Assembly: GCF_002149035.1 (NCBI RefSeq)
Contig: NZ_NGFP01000083.1
Location: forward strand, 1 to 33,419
Direction of reading: 5' to 3'
Source of the DNA: Streptosporangium minutum
Lineage (GTDB): Bacteria; Actinomycetota; Actinomycetes; Streptosporangiales; Streptosporangiaceae
DNA length: 33,419 nt
The notes beneath the pieces were generated by a model that searched no databases, was not told the DNA's origin, and was given only the letters and a program-made list of their open reading frames with translations. Shown piece by piece: positions 16,346 to 23,775 of the stretch (the first letter of the stretch is position 1; every line of letters begins with the position of its first letter). Both the position numbers and the translations under genes were made by a program.

Positions 16346-18190
16346 TCAGGTGTTTATACGGACGTGCAGCGCCTCGGCGGCCGCCCGCCCGTCGGCGGCG
16401 GCGACCTCGACCCGCACCCAGGCGCCGTCGGGCACCTGGGTCCAGTCGAACGGGATCCACGCCGTCCTCATCCCGGTGGGCAGGTCGGGCAGCGGCTCCG
16501 ACAGGTCCACTCCGGCCACCTCGACGACCTTGGGGGCCTCCTGGCCGTCCCAGGTGACCGTCACCTTGGAGCCCATGGGCATGTTGTATCCCCGGATCTC
16601 CATGCCGTCCTGGATGTCGCGCTCCTTGCGGACGGCGTCCACCGGGATCGGCCGGTCCGCGTCACGGGCGATGTCCTCGGCCAGCGACGGGGAGCCGCAG
16701 GTGAAGAAGTCGCTCCACATGTAGGAGACGATCTTGGAGACGTACCGGCCGACCTGGGTCACGGCCGTGTCGAGCCGTTTCTTGTCGGTGCGGCCCCGGG
16801 TGCCCGTCCTGGCGGCGCAGGGCTCTTCGGCGGACGGCTCGAAGGCCTCCACGTTGGCCCACAGCTGCACGTTGTAGCCCTGTTCGACCATCCTGTCCCG
16901 CGCCGCGGACATCTCCCGGTAGTAGTCGCGGGTCGAGCCGTGGTAGGCGGTGCCGTTGGTCGTCTCGCCGACGACCGGGCGGAGCCGTTCGTCGACCTGC
17001 TCGTCGCGCTGGTCCGGCCAGAACAATCCGACCTTGCCCGTGCCCCGGCTGTCCTGCGGCGCGATGATGCCGACCCCGGTCCTGACCATGGCCTCGAAGC
17101 CCTTGGCCACCTGCTTGGGACTGGCGCTGAACTTCAGCCGCTTGCGCGCGTCGATGTAGGGGCTGACCAGGATGGGCTTGCCTGGCATCTCCTGCTCCAC
17201 GATCTGGTGCTGGGAGGCGTAGACCTTGAGCGTCGAGTGGTCGCCGTCCGGGTCCCTGCCCGTGTAGCTCATCTCCCGCATCTGCAGCTCGAACGGCTGG
17301 TAGAAGCCGCCGAGCGACTCCCGGCCCTGGAAGCGGGCGCCGTAGTCCTGCAGGATGCGCCGGGTGAGCGTGGTGAGCGTGTCGGTGCCGTCCTTGTAGG
17401 CCCGGGTGACCTGCGCCGGGTCGCGGGGGGCCAGCGGCAGCGCGGGGAAGACCCGCACCCCGAACTGGTCGCCGAGGTCGAGCAGCTCGGTGAGGCTGTC
17501 CTGCTTGTCCTGCTCCGCGCCCGCGATCAGGATCACGTGGTAGCCGCGCCCCTTGTTCTTGATGTTCGCGCAGCTCGGGTCGTCGCTTCCGTCGTCCGGC
17601 GCGACGATCCGGTAGAAGACGGAATCGCCTACGGTGACCTTCCGCTCGAACTCGGGGCAGCGGAACAGGTCGGGCCCGAACGCCTCGTCGGTCCGGTAGA
17701 CGAACGTCCAGCTCACCCGGTTTCCCGGGTTGGCCGCCTGAAGGTCCCTTTCGGCCGCCGCCACGCACGGCAGCCCGTCCTCGACGCACGGCTCGTAGCG
17801 GGGGTCGATCTCCTCGCCCTTGTTGTCCATGATCCGGTCGTCCTCGTCGACGCGGCGGGCCTGCAGGCCCCAGCCGATCCGGATCACCGTGTCGCCGCCC
17901 ACCTCGTGGATCGCGCCGAACTGCCGCCGCCAGGTGCAGTGGTCGGTGGTGGGGATGAGCCAGTAGCCGGTCACCGCGTAGGGCGAGGACACCTTGGTGT
18001 CGAACGTTCCACACGGGTCGGTGAAGGCGCTGGCCTCGGGAGTCAGCGCGGCGGAGGAGGTGGGGGAGGGCGACGACGCGACCGGTGTCCTGTCGCTCAC
18101 CGGAGCGTCCGCGCCCTTGGGCAGGACGAGCACGACCGCCGCCACCACCGCGAGGATCGCCACGCCGAGAAAAGCGGTGAACCAGCGCAC
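16346..18190 (-). CDS. Exported DUF4434 protein, glycoside-hydrolase-like
   Basis: This 614-residue protein starts with a hydrophobic segment (about 4-23) acting as a signal peptide or anchor, then a Ser/Thr/Pro-rich linker (about 28-58). The region from VTGYWLIPTTDHCTWRRQF (about 73) resembles DUF4434, a predicted TIM-barrel glycosidase-like domain; DYGARFQGRESLGGFYQPFEL and YNVQLWANVEAFEP look like barrel strands with acidic residues at their ends. The last 100 residues look like a beta-sandwich. Several cysteine pairs suit an extracellular location. GTG at 18190 follows a TAGTGT hexamer by 7 bases. It is the last gene of the minus-strand polysaccharide group and may trim or remodel the polymer. 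I am fairly but not fully sure of the DUF4434 assignment. Confidence 0.8.
   Translation of the reverse strand: MRWFTAFLGVAILAVVAAVVLVLPKGADAPVSDRTPVASSPSPTSSAALTPEASAFTDPCGTFDTKVSSPYAVTGYWLIPTTDHCTWRRQFGAIHEVGGDTVIRIGWGLQARRVDEDDRIMDNKGEEIDPRYEPCVEDGLPCVAAAERDLQAANPGNRVSWTFVYRTDEAFGPDLFRCPEFERKVTVGDSVFYRIVAPDDGSDDPSCANIKNKGRGYHVILIAGAEQDKQDSLTELLDLGDQFGVRVFPALPLAPRDPAQVTRAYKDGTDTLTTLTRRILQDYGARFQGRESLGGFYQPFELQMREMSYTGRDPDGDHSTLKVYASQHQIVEQEMPGKPILVSPYIDARKRLKFSASPKQVAKGFEAMVRTGVGIIAPQDSRGTGKVGLFWPDQRDEQVDERLRPVVGETTNGTAYHGSTRDYYREMSAARDRMVEQGYNVQLWANVEAFEPSAEEPCAARTGTRGRTDKKRLDTAVTQVGRYVSKIVSYMWSDFFTCGSPSLAEDIARDADRPIPVDAVRKERDIQDGMEIRGYNMPMGSKVTVTWDGQEAPKVVEVAGVDLSEPLPDLPTGMRTAWIPFDWTQVPDGAWVRVEVAAADGRAAAEALHVRINT
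16353..16358 (-). promoter_or_regulatory. Possible -10 element TATAAA of the NrtR-like gene
   Basis: TATAAA on the minus strand lies 17 bases before the GTG at 16335, inside the last codons of the DUF4434 gene. Such an AT-rich hexamer is rare in this window. Confidence 0.35.
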
Positions 18191-18197
18191 GATCAGG

Positions 18198-18203
18198 ACA
18201 CTA
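18198..18203 (-). promoter_or_regulatory. -10 hexamer TAGTGT, probable leaderless start of the DUF4434 gene
   Basis: On the minus strand TAGTGT ends 7 bases before the GTG at 18190. The 60-bp gap to the upstream glycosyltransferase gene is AT-richer than the genes around it. Confidence 0.45.
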
Positions 18204-18250
18204 CCGTTCTTGTGATCAGGCGGACATAAGCAACATCGCCATACAAGAAA

Positions 18251-19339
18251 TCAGCTCTTGACCCCGGCCCACGCCTCAAGCTGGGACACGAAACGGCGGG
18301 CCGAGTTCGGCCAGTGATGGTTCGCACGGGCCGCCGCATACCCTCGGGCGCCCTGGGCATGCCGCTCCCTGACGTCGTCCCGCAGGGAGAGCACGGCCTG
18401 CGCCACTGCCTTGGGATCCTCCCACGGCACGACCATGCCGCTGTTGTAGCGCTCGACCAGCTCCACCGCGCGCGGCGACGGAGTGGTGATCACCGGGATC
18501 CCGTGGGCCATGTACTCCACGATCTTCGTGGGCATGGAGTGGCGGTAGTTGGGCTCGTCGTGCAGCAGCGACAGTCCGGCCAGCGCCCCGTCGAGCCGCT
18601 TGAGCGCCTCGTCGTTCGGCATGAAGTCGCGCCACTCCAGTACGCCCTCGGCCACCGCCTCGTTCAGCGTCGGGCGCGACTGCGGGTCGGCGTAGCCGAT
18701 CAGCTCGACCGCCACCCGGTACGGCCGGAGCAGCCGGGCGACCTCGATGGCGTCGCGCACCCCGCGCGCCTCCGACAGCCAGCCGAGGTAGACGATCCGA
18801 TCGTCTCCCGGCGGGGTCACGTCGTCGGGCACCCAGGTCTCGTTCGGGACCACCAGGTGGGCCCGGTGGAACCGGCCGGCGTAGGCGGTCTCGGCGAGGA
18901 GCAGATGCAGGTGGCGCTCCGCGGTGCCTTCGAGCATGCGGGCCAGGAACCGCACCGGCGGCCGCAGGAACGCGGGCAGCCAGGGCTTCAGCGACAGGGT
19001 CGCCGGAGTGTCCTCGTGCACGTCCCAGACCACCGGGGGCCGCTTGCGCACGCCGACGACCGCGAGCAGCAGTTCGGGGTCGTGGATGACCACCAGATCA
19101 ACCTGGTCGCGCATGCGCTTGAACACCTTGCGGGCGGCGCGCACGGCCGAAAGCCGCTTGCGCTCAGCCGCCCGGGGGAGGTCGACGCCGTTCACCCACG
19201 ACCGGGCCATGACGCCCCGCGCGGTGTACGGCGCGGCATACGTGACCTCATGACCGGCATCCACGAGCGCGCGGATCTGCCGGTGCAGGATCCGGGCGTC
19301 CTCGGGGTGATGCACCACCGTCATGACGAGCACGTGCAC
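18251..19339 (-). CDS. Glycosyltransferase family 4 (GT-B fold)
   Basis: This protein of about 362 residues is a GT4-type glycosyltransferase. The N-terminal half has VLVMTVVHHPEDARI and VDLVVIHDPELL; the C-terminal half has IVYLGWLSEARGVRDAIEVARLL and the nucleotide-sugar binding EX7E region TKIVEYMAHGIPVITTPSPRAVELV. There is no membrane segment; it likely works at the inner membrane face. GTG 19339 is chosen because GAAGGG lies 9 bases upstream; an in-frame GTG at 19381 would overlap the upstream dehydrogenase gene by 23 bases and has a poor site. It follows that gene by about 20 bp and is surely in its operon. Donor and acceptor are unknown. Confidence 0.92.
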   Translation of the reverse strand: MHVLVMTVVHHPEDARILHRQIRALVDAGHEVTYAAPYTARGVMARSWVNGVDLPRAAERKRLSAVRAARKVFKRMRDQVDLVVIHDPELLLAVVGVRKRPPVVWDVHEDTPATLSLKPWLPAFLRPPVRFLARMLEGTAERHLHLLLAETAYAGRFHRAHLVVPNETWVPDDVTPPGDDRIVYLGWLSEARGVRDAIEVARLLRPYRVAVELIGYADPQSRPTLNEAVAEGVLEWRDFMPNDEALKRLDGALAGLSLLHDEPNYRHSMPTKIVEYMAHGIPVITTPSPRAVELVERYNSGMVVPWEDPKAVAQAVLSLRDDVRERHAQGARGYAAARANHHWPNSARRFVSQLEAWAGVKS

Positions 19340-19358
19340 TGCGCGCAGCCCTTCGTCG

Positions 19359-20621
19359 CTAGAGCCGCTCGACGCGTTCACCCTCGGCGAGGACGCCTCG
19401 GGTGTCGAGCACGAGCCTGCCGTGGTCCTCGACGATCGACAGGTCGAAGGCGGCGTGCTGCTGCAGCAGCAGCGTCACATCCGCTTCGGCGACCGCCCTG
19501 GCGAGGTCTTCCTCACGTGGTACGGAGGTACCGTCCACGTGCCATGTCCTGACGTACGGGTCGGCGAAGACCAGCTCCGCGCCCAGCTCCAGCAGCGCCC
19601 GCGCGACCGGCAGGGCCGGAGTCTCGCGTTCGTCGGCGATGTCGGGTTTGTAGGTGACGCCGAGCAGCAGCACCTTGGAGCCGTTGACGGCCTTCTTGTG
19701 CCGGTTGAGCAGCCGCTGGACGCGGGCCACCACATAGGACGGCATCCGCTCGTTGATCTCCTGCGCCAGCTCCACGAACCGGAACGGGTAGCCGAGCTTG
19801 CGCACCGTGTAGGACAGGTAGGAGGGGTCGACCGGGATGCAGTGCCCGCCGACGCCGGGTCCGGGCAGGAACTTCTGGAAGCCGAACGGCTTGGTGGCCG
19901 CGGCTTCGATGGCCTCCCAGAGGTCGACCCCGAGCTCGTCGCAGAAGATCGCCATCTCGTTGACGAGGGCGATGTTGACGTGCCGGTAGGTGTTCTCCAG
20001 CAGCTTGGCCATCTCGGCCTCGCGGGTGCCGCTGACCGGCACGACCTGCTCGACGAACTGGGAGTAGAACCCGACCGCCCGGTCCTTGCAGGCGGCCGTG
20101 TAGCCGCCGACGACCTTGGGGGTGTTGCGCATGCCGTACTTGGGGTTGCCCGGGTCGATGCGCTCGGGCGAGAAGGCGAGGTGGAAGTCGGTGCCCGCGA
20201 CGAGGCCGGAGGCCTCGAGGATGGGGCGGGCGACCTCGTCGGTGGTGCCCGGCCAGGTCGTGGACTCCAGGACGACCAGTGTGCCGGAGGTCAGGTTCCG
20301 GGCGACGGTGTGGGTGGCGCCCTCCACCGCGGACAGGTCGGGGCGGTGGTCCTCGTCCAGCGGGGTCGGCACGCAGATGACGATGGTGCGGCTGTCGGCC
20401 AGCACGGACTCGTCCAGGGTGGCGCTGAAGCCGCCTGCCAGCATGTGCTCGAGGTCGGCGTCGGTCAGGTCGTCGATGTAGGACTGTCCCGCGTTGAGGG
20501 CGTCCACCTTGCGCGGGTCGACCTCGAAGCCGACGACCCGCAGGCCTGCCGCCGCGGCCTCCTTGGCCAGTGGCATGCCGACGTACCCGAGACCGATCAC
20601 GGCCAGGTCATAGGCGCTCAC
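19359..20621 (-). CDS. wecC: UDP-N-acetylhexosamine 6-dehydrogenase (WecC/WbpA type)
   Basis: This enzyme of 420 residues belongs to the UDP-glucose/GDP-mannose dehydrogenase family: it oxidises a UDP-sugar at C6 with two NAD+ to a uronic acid. It shows the Rossmann motif VIGLGYVGMPLA at the N-terminus, VPTPLDE, LLENTYRHVNIALVNEMA, and the catalytic cysteine C261 in GPGVGGHCIPVDPSY, then VLLLGVTYKPDIADERETPAL. These details fit UDP-ManNAc or UDP-GlcNAc dehydrogenases rather than plain UDP-glucose dehydrogenase; a nearby WecB supports UDP-ManNAcA. GTG 20621 is chosen because GAAGGGGG sits just upstream and the Rossmann strand begins there; the frame runs on to a GTG at 20720. Confidence 0.92.
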   Translation of the reverse strand: MSAYDLAVIGLGYVGMPLAKEAAAAGLRVVGFEVDPRKVDALNAGQSYIDDLTDADLEHMLAGGFSATLDESVLADSRTIVICVPTPLDEDHRPDLSAVEGATHTVARNLTSGTLVVLESTTWPGTTDEVARPILEASGLVAGTDFHLAFSPERIDPGNPKYGMRNTPKVVGGYTAACKDRAVGFYSQFVEQVVPVSGTREAEMAKLLENTYRHVNIALVNEMAIFCDELGVDLWEAIEAAATKPFGFQKFLPGPGVGGHCIPVDPSYLSYTVRKLGYPFRFVELAQEINERMPSYVVARVQRLLNRHKKAVNGSKVLLLGVTYKPDIADERETPALPVARALLELGAELVFADPYVRTWHVDGTSVPREEDLARAVAEADVTLLLQQHAAFDLSIVEDHGRLVLDTRGVLAEGERVERL

Positions 20622-20819
20622 GCGGCCCCCTTCCTCGGCCGCGTTCGCGATGGCACCGAGCCCAACGGCCGGTTGGCTGCGCTCGCTCACGGGGTGACCC
20701 TGGAAAGACGGAAACAACACTTCATGGTGGCAAAGGCTATCTCAACTCCGCGCAAGCCACGCCTAATGCGATTGAACGCATCACAAACGGCTGGGTTCCC
20801 CTCCACCTGCACGGGGCCG

Positions 20820-22487
20820 TCAACCAGCAAGTGATCGGTAAATGTCACGGTACGTTTCCGCGACGCGGCTCCACGTGCGCTTCGCGGCCACCTCCGCGCG
20901 TCCGGCCTCGCCCATCGCCGCCCGCCGCGCCGGGTCGTCGCGCAGTGCGGCGAGCGCCTCCGCCAGGGCTTCCGGGTCGCCCGCGGGGACCAGGAGCCCG
21001 GCGCCGTCGGAGCCGACGAGCTCCGAAAGGGCGGGCAGGTCGCTCAGCACGACCGGCTTGCCGAGGGCCATCGCCTCGACGGGTTTCAACGGCGTGACGA
21101 GCCGGCAGACCCGCAGGTCCTCACGGGGGCAGACGAAGATGTCGATGGCCGACTGGGCCTGCAGCGCCTCGTCCGGGCCGACCCGGCCGGGCAGGATCGC
21201 GACGTCCCCGAGCCCCAGCTCCTCCACCTGCTCCAGCAGCGCCGGGCGCTCGGCGCCGTCGCCGACGAGGAGCAGCCTGATCGGGGCGCCCCGGTCCCGG
21301 AGGAGGGCGGCCGCGTTGATCATGGTCGCGAAGCCCTCGTAGGCCACGATGCTCGACACCGAGCCCATGACGATCTCATCGGGCTCGATGCCGTAGGCGG
21401 AGCGGAACGTCGCCCCGTCGTACTCCGCGGTCAGCAGCGAGTCGTCCACCGCGTTGGGCGCCAGGAAGATCCGCTCCCTCGGCACGCCCCGCTCGACGAT
21501 CTCGGTGGCCATGGTCTCCGCGAGGGTGACCACGGCGTCGGCGGAGCGCATGATGAACGCCTCGCGGTCGCGCTGGAGCACGTGCCGCTGGCTGCCGACG
21601 CGCTTGGGGTCGCGGGAGGCCCAGGTCTCCTCCAGGAAACCCCGGACCTCGTAGACCATCGGCGTGCCGGTCCGCTCGCGCACCGCCAGCGCCACCGAGC
21701 CGTTGCGGTGGTCGGTGGCGGCGTGCAGCACCTGCGGCCGGAGCGTCCTGACCAGCTCGGTCACCTCGCCGGCCCCGCGGATCATGCGGCCGTGGCTCTC
21801 GAACGGCACATCGCCGCTCGGCAGCAGCCGGTGGTAGGGGATCTCGTCGATCTCCTCGTACGGCGTGGCGTCGACGTGGCCTTGCATCATCGGCCAGCCC
21901 CAGCTGGTCACGACGTGCGGATCCAGCCCCGCGGCCTTCTGCGCGGTGACGATCCGGTGCGTGCGCACGGTGTATCCGGCCTGCGTGTACGGCAGGGCGT
22001 TGGTGACGCAGTGCAGCACCCGGCCCTCCACCCGCTCGCCCACGATCACCTTGGACTTGGGCGGGATCGGGTTGGGCTGGATGGAGGCCAGCTCGCCGGT
22101 GTAGTAGGTGGCCCGGCGGTTGATGAAGGGGTATTTGGTGTAGGGCTGGAGCACCGCCGCGGCCTCGGTCATCCGCCCGGCGTCGAAGTGCGCCTTCGCC
22201 TCGTCCCACGGCCCCCTGACCAGGCGCATGCCAAGCTTGCGCACGACGATCCTGGCACGGCGCGCGGCGGGCCAGGCGACCTTGCCCACGACGGGGCGGA
22301 GCCGCGGCGGGAGGGTCTCCGCGGCTGCCTGCGCCACACGCACGGGGTCGGACTTGACCTTGGTCGCCACGACTCGGGAGACGATCACAGGGTGCTGGAC
22401 GAACCCCTTGAGAAGCCCGCGCAGTCCGGCACGGGCCGACTTCGCGGAAACCTTGGGGGAGTCTGGCCTGCTGGCATCGGATACCAC
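20820..22487 (-). CDS. Glycosyltransferase family 4 with N-terminal extension
   Basis: The 555-residue product has a basic helical N-terminal region (about 1-120, with few acidic residues and many Arg/Lys) that may bind membrane or partner, then a GT-B glycosyltransferase. Recognisable parts are HCVTNALPYTQAGYTVRTH near the start of the catalytic unit, VVTLAETMATEIVERG, FLAPNAVDDSLL, and the C-terminal EX7E region LKPVEAMALGKPVVLSDLPALSELV. No membrane helix or signal is seen. GTG 22487 is preceded by TACGGT with a 6-base gap, suggesting a leaderless mRNA; the open frame continues upstream over the divergent wecB but has no coding character. Donor and acceptor cannot be read from sequence. 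Confidence 0.92.
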   Translation of the reverse strand: MVSDASRPDSPKVSAKSARAGLRGLLKGFVQHPVIVSRVVATKVKSDPVRVAQAAAETLPPRLRPVVGKVAWPAARRARIVVRKLGMRLVRGPWDEAKAHFDAGRMTEAAAVLQPYTKYPFINRRATYYTGELASIQPNPIPPKSKVIVGERVEGRVLHCVTNALPYTQAGYTVRTHRIVTAQKAAGLDPHVVTSWGWPMMQGHVDATPYEEIDEIPYHRLLPSGDVPFESHGRMIRGAGEVTELVRTLRPQVLHAATDHRNGSVALAVRERTGTPMVYEVRGFLEETWASRDPKRVGSQRHVLQRDREAFIMRSADAVVTLAETMATEIVERGVPRERIFLAPNAVDDSLLTAEYDGATFRSAYGIEPDEIVMGSVSSIVAYEGFATMINAAALLRDRGAPIRLLLVGDGAERPALLEQVEELGLGDVAILPGRVGPDEALQAQSAIDIFVCPREDLRVCRLVTPLKPVEAMALGKPVVLSDLPALSELVGSDGAGLLVPAGDPEALAEALAALRDDPARRAAMGEAGRAEVAAKRTWSRVAETYRDIYRSLAG

Positions 22488-22493
22488 GCCGTG

Positions 22494-22499
22494 ACCGTA
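22494..22499 (-). promoter_or_regulatory. -10 hexamer TACGGT before the GT4 gene
   Basis: On the minus strand TACGGT ends 6 bases before GTG 22487, and an overlapping TATGGT lies five bases further upstream. The 56-bp region also has to hold the divergent wecB start signals. Confidence 0.4.
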
Positions 22500-22543
22500 C
22501 CATAGGCAACGTTTGCCACACTCCCGCATGAAAGGCGAGGTCA

Positions 22544-23713
22544 ATGAGGGACAACGCCCCCCCGGGGACGACCCCGGACCCCGACAATCCCCTCGTCCTG
22601 CACGTGCTCGGCGCGCGGCCCAACTTCGTGAAGGCCGCTCCGGTCGTGCGCGGTCTCGCCGCCCTCGGGGTGCGGCAGGGCATCGTTCACACCGGTCAGC
22701 ACTACGACGCGCTGATGTCGGACGTGTTCTTCGCCGATCTCGGACTCCCGGAGCCGATCGCCAATCTGGGTGTCGGCTCGGGCTCGCACGCGCGCCAGAC
22801 GGCGGCGCTGCTGACCGGCCTGGAGGACGTCGTCCTGGCACACGGGCCCGCACTGGTCGTCGTCTACGGCGACGTCAACTCGACGCTGGCCGCGATCCTC
22901 GTCTGCTCCAAGCTCCACATCCCGACCGCGCACGTCGAGGCGGGCCTGCGTTCCTTCGACCGGGAGATGCCCGAGGAAGTCAACCGGGTCGTCACCGACG
23001 CCCTGTCCGACATCCTCTTCGCCACCTCGCCGGACGCGCTCTCGCACCTGGCCAACGAGGGCGTGGACCCGGCGCGTGTCCACCTCGTCGGCAACCCGAT
23101 GATCGACAGCCTGTTCTCGGCGCTGGACCGCCTCGACCCGGCCCCGGTCCGCTCCCGGCTCGGGCTCCCGGAGCGCTACGGCGTGGCGACCCTGCACCGG
23201 CCGGGCAACGTGGACGACCCCGCCTCCGCCAAGGAGCTGGTCGACGCCGTGCTCGCGGTGAGCGAGCGCGTCCCCATCGCGGTGCCGCTGCACCCGCGCG
23301 GCCGGGCCCGCCTGGCCGAGGCCGGTCTCGTGAACGGCGAGAACCTCCTCATCATCGACCCGCTGGGCTACGTGGACTTCCTCTCCCTGGTGCGGGGCGC
23401 GTCCCTGGTCGTCACCGACTCCGGCGGCGTGCAGGAGGAGACGACCATGCTCGGCGTCCCCTGCCTGACCGTCCGGCCCAACACCGAGCGGCCGATCACC
23501 GTCACCCACGGCACCAACCGCCTGGTCACCCCGGCGCTGCTGCCGGCCGCCGCCGACCGGGCCCTGGCCGACGGCGCGGCGACCCCCTCGGGCGAGCTGC
23601 CCCCGCTCTGGGACGGCAAGGCCGGCCCCCGGATCGCCCGGGTGATCGAGGCCTGGCTGGCGGGCCGCAACCTCTCCCCGGCGGCGCAAGCCGTACCGCC
23701 CAAATCCCTGTAA
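22544..23713 (+). CDS. wecB: UDP-N-acetylglucosamine 2-epimerase (non-hydrolysing)
   Basis: This 389-residue GT-B-fold enzyme interconverts UDP-GlcNAc and UDP-ManNAc in the cytoplasm. It has LGARPNFVKAAPV at the N-terminus, THTGQHYD-like VHTGQHYDALMSD, D110 in VYGDVNST, E132 in AHVEAGLRS, EE in EMPEEVNR, H218 in LHRPGNV, and DSGGVQEETTMLGVPCLTVRPNTERP for UDP binding; these match the catalytic set of E. coli WecB. The ATG at 22544 has an AAAGGCGAGG site just upstream. It is divergent from the GT4 gene and 62 bp ahead of a large glycosyltransferase. With the WecC-type enzyme it would supply UDP-ManNAcA. Confidence 0.96.
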   Translation: MRDNAPPGTTPDPDNPLVLHVLGARPNFVKAAPVVRGLAALGVRQGIVHTGQHYDALMSDVFFADLGLPEPIANLGVGSGSHARQTAALLTGLEDVVLAHGPALVVVYGDVNSTLAAILVCSKLHIPTAHVEAGLRSFDREMPEEVNRVVTDALSDILFATSPDALSHLANEGVDPARVHLVGNPMIDSLFSALDRLDPAPVRSRLGLPERYGVATLHRPGNVDDPASAKELVDAVLAVSERVPIAVPLHPRGRARLAEAGLVNGENLLIIDPLGYVDFLSLVRGASLVVTDSGGVQEETTMLGVPCLTVRPNTERPITVTHGTNRLVTPALLPAAADRALADGAATPSGELPPLWDGKAGPRIARVIEAWLAGRNLSPAAQAVPPKSL

Positions 23714-23775
23714 AACGGCTATTTCGTCACGGCCGAAGCCGTACGCTGGCACGACCCCGGATTAAGGCGATACCC

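Noticed and set aside
16238-18229. 663-codon plus-strand frame opposite the DUF4434 gene
   Set aside because: Antisense shadow: translation is rich in Gly, Val, Arg and Asp with no family features, while the minus strand has a signal peptide and a recognisable domain.
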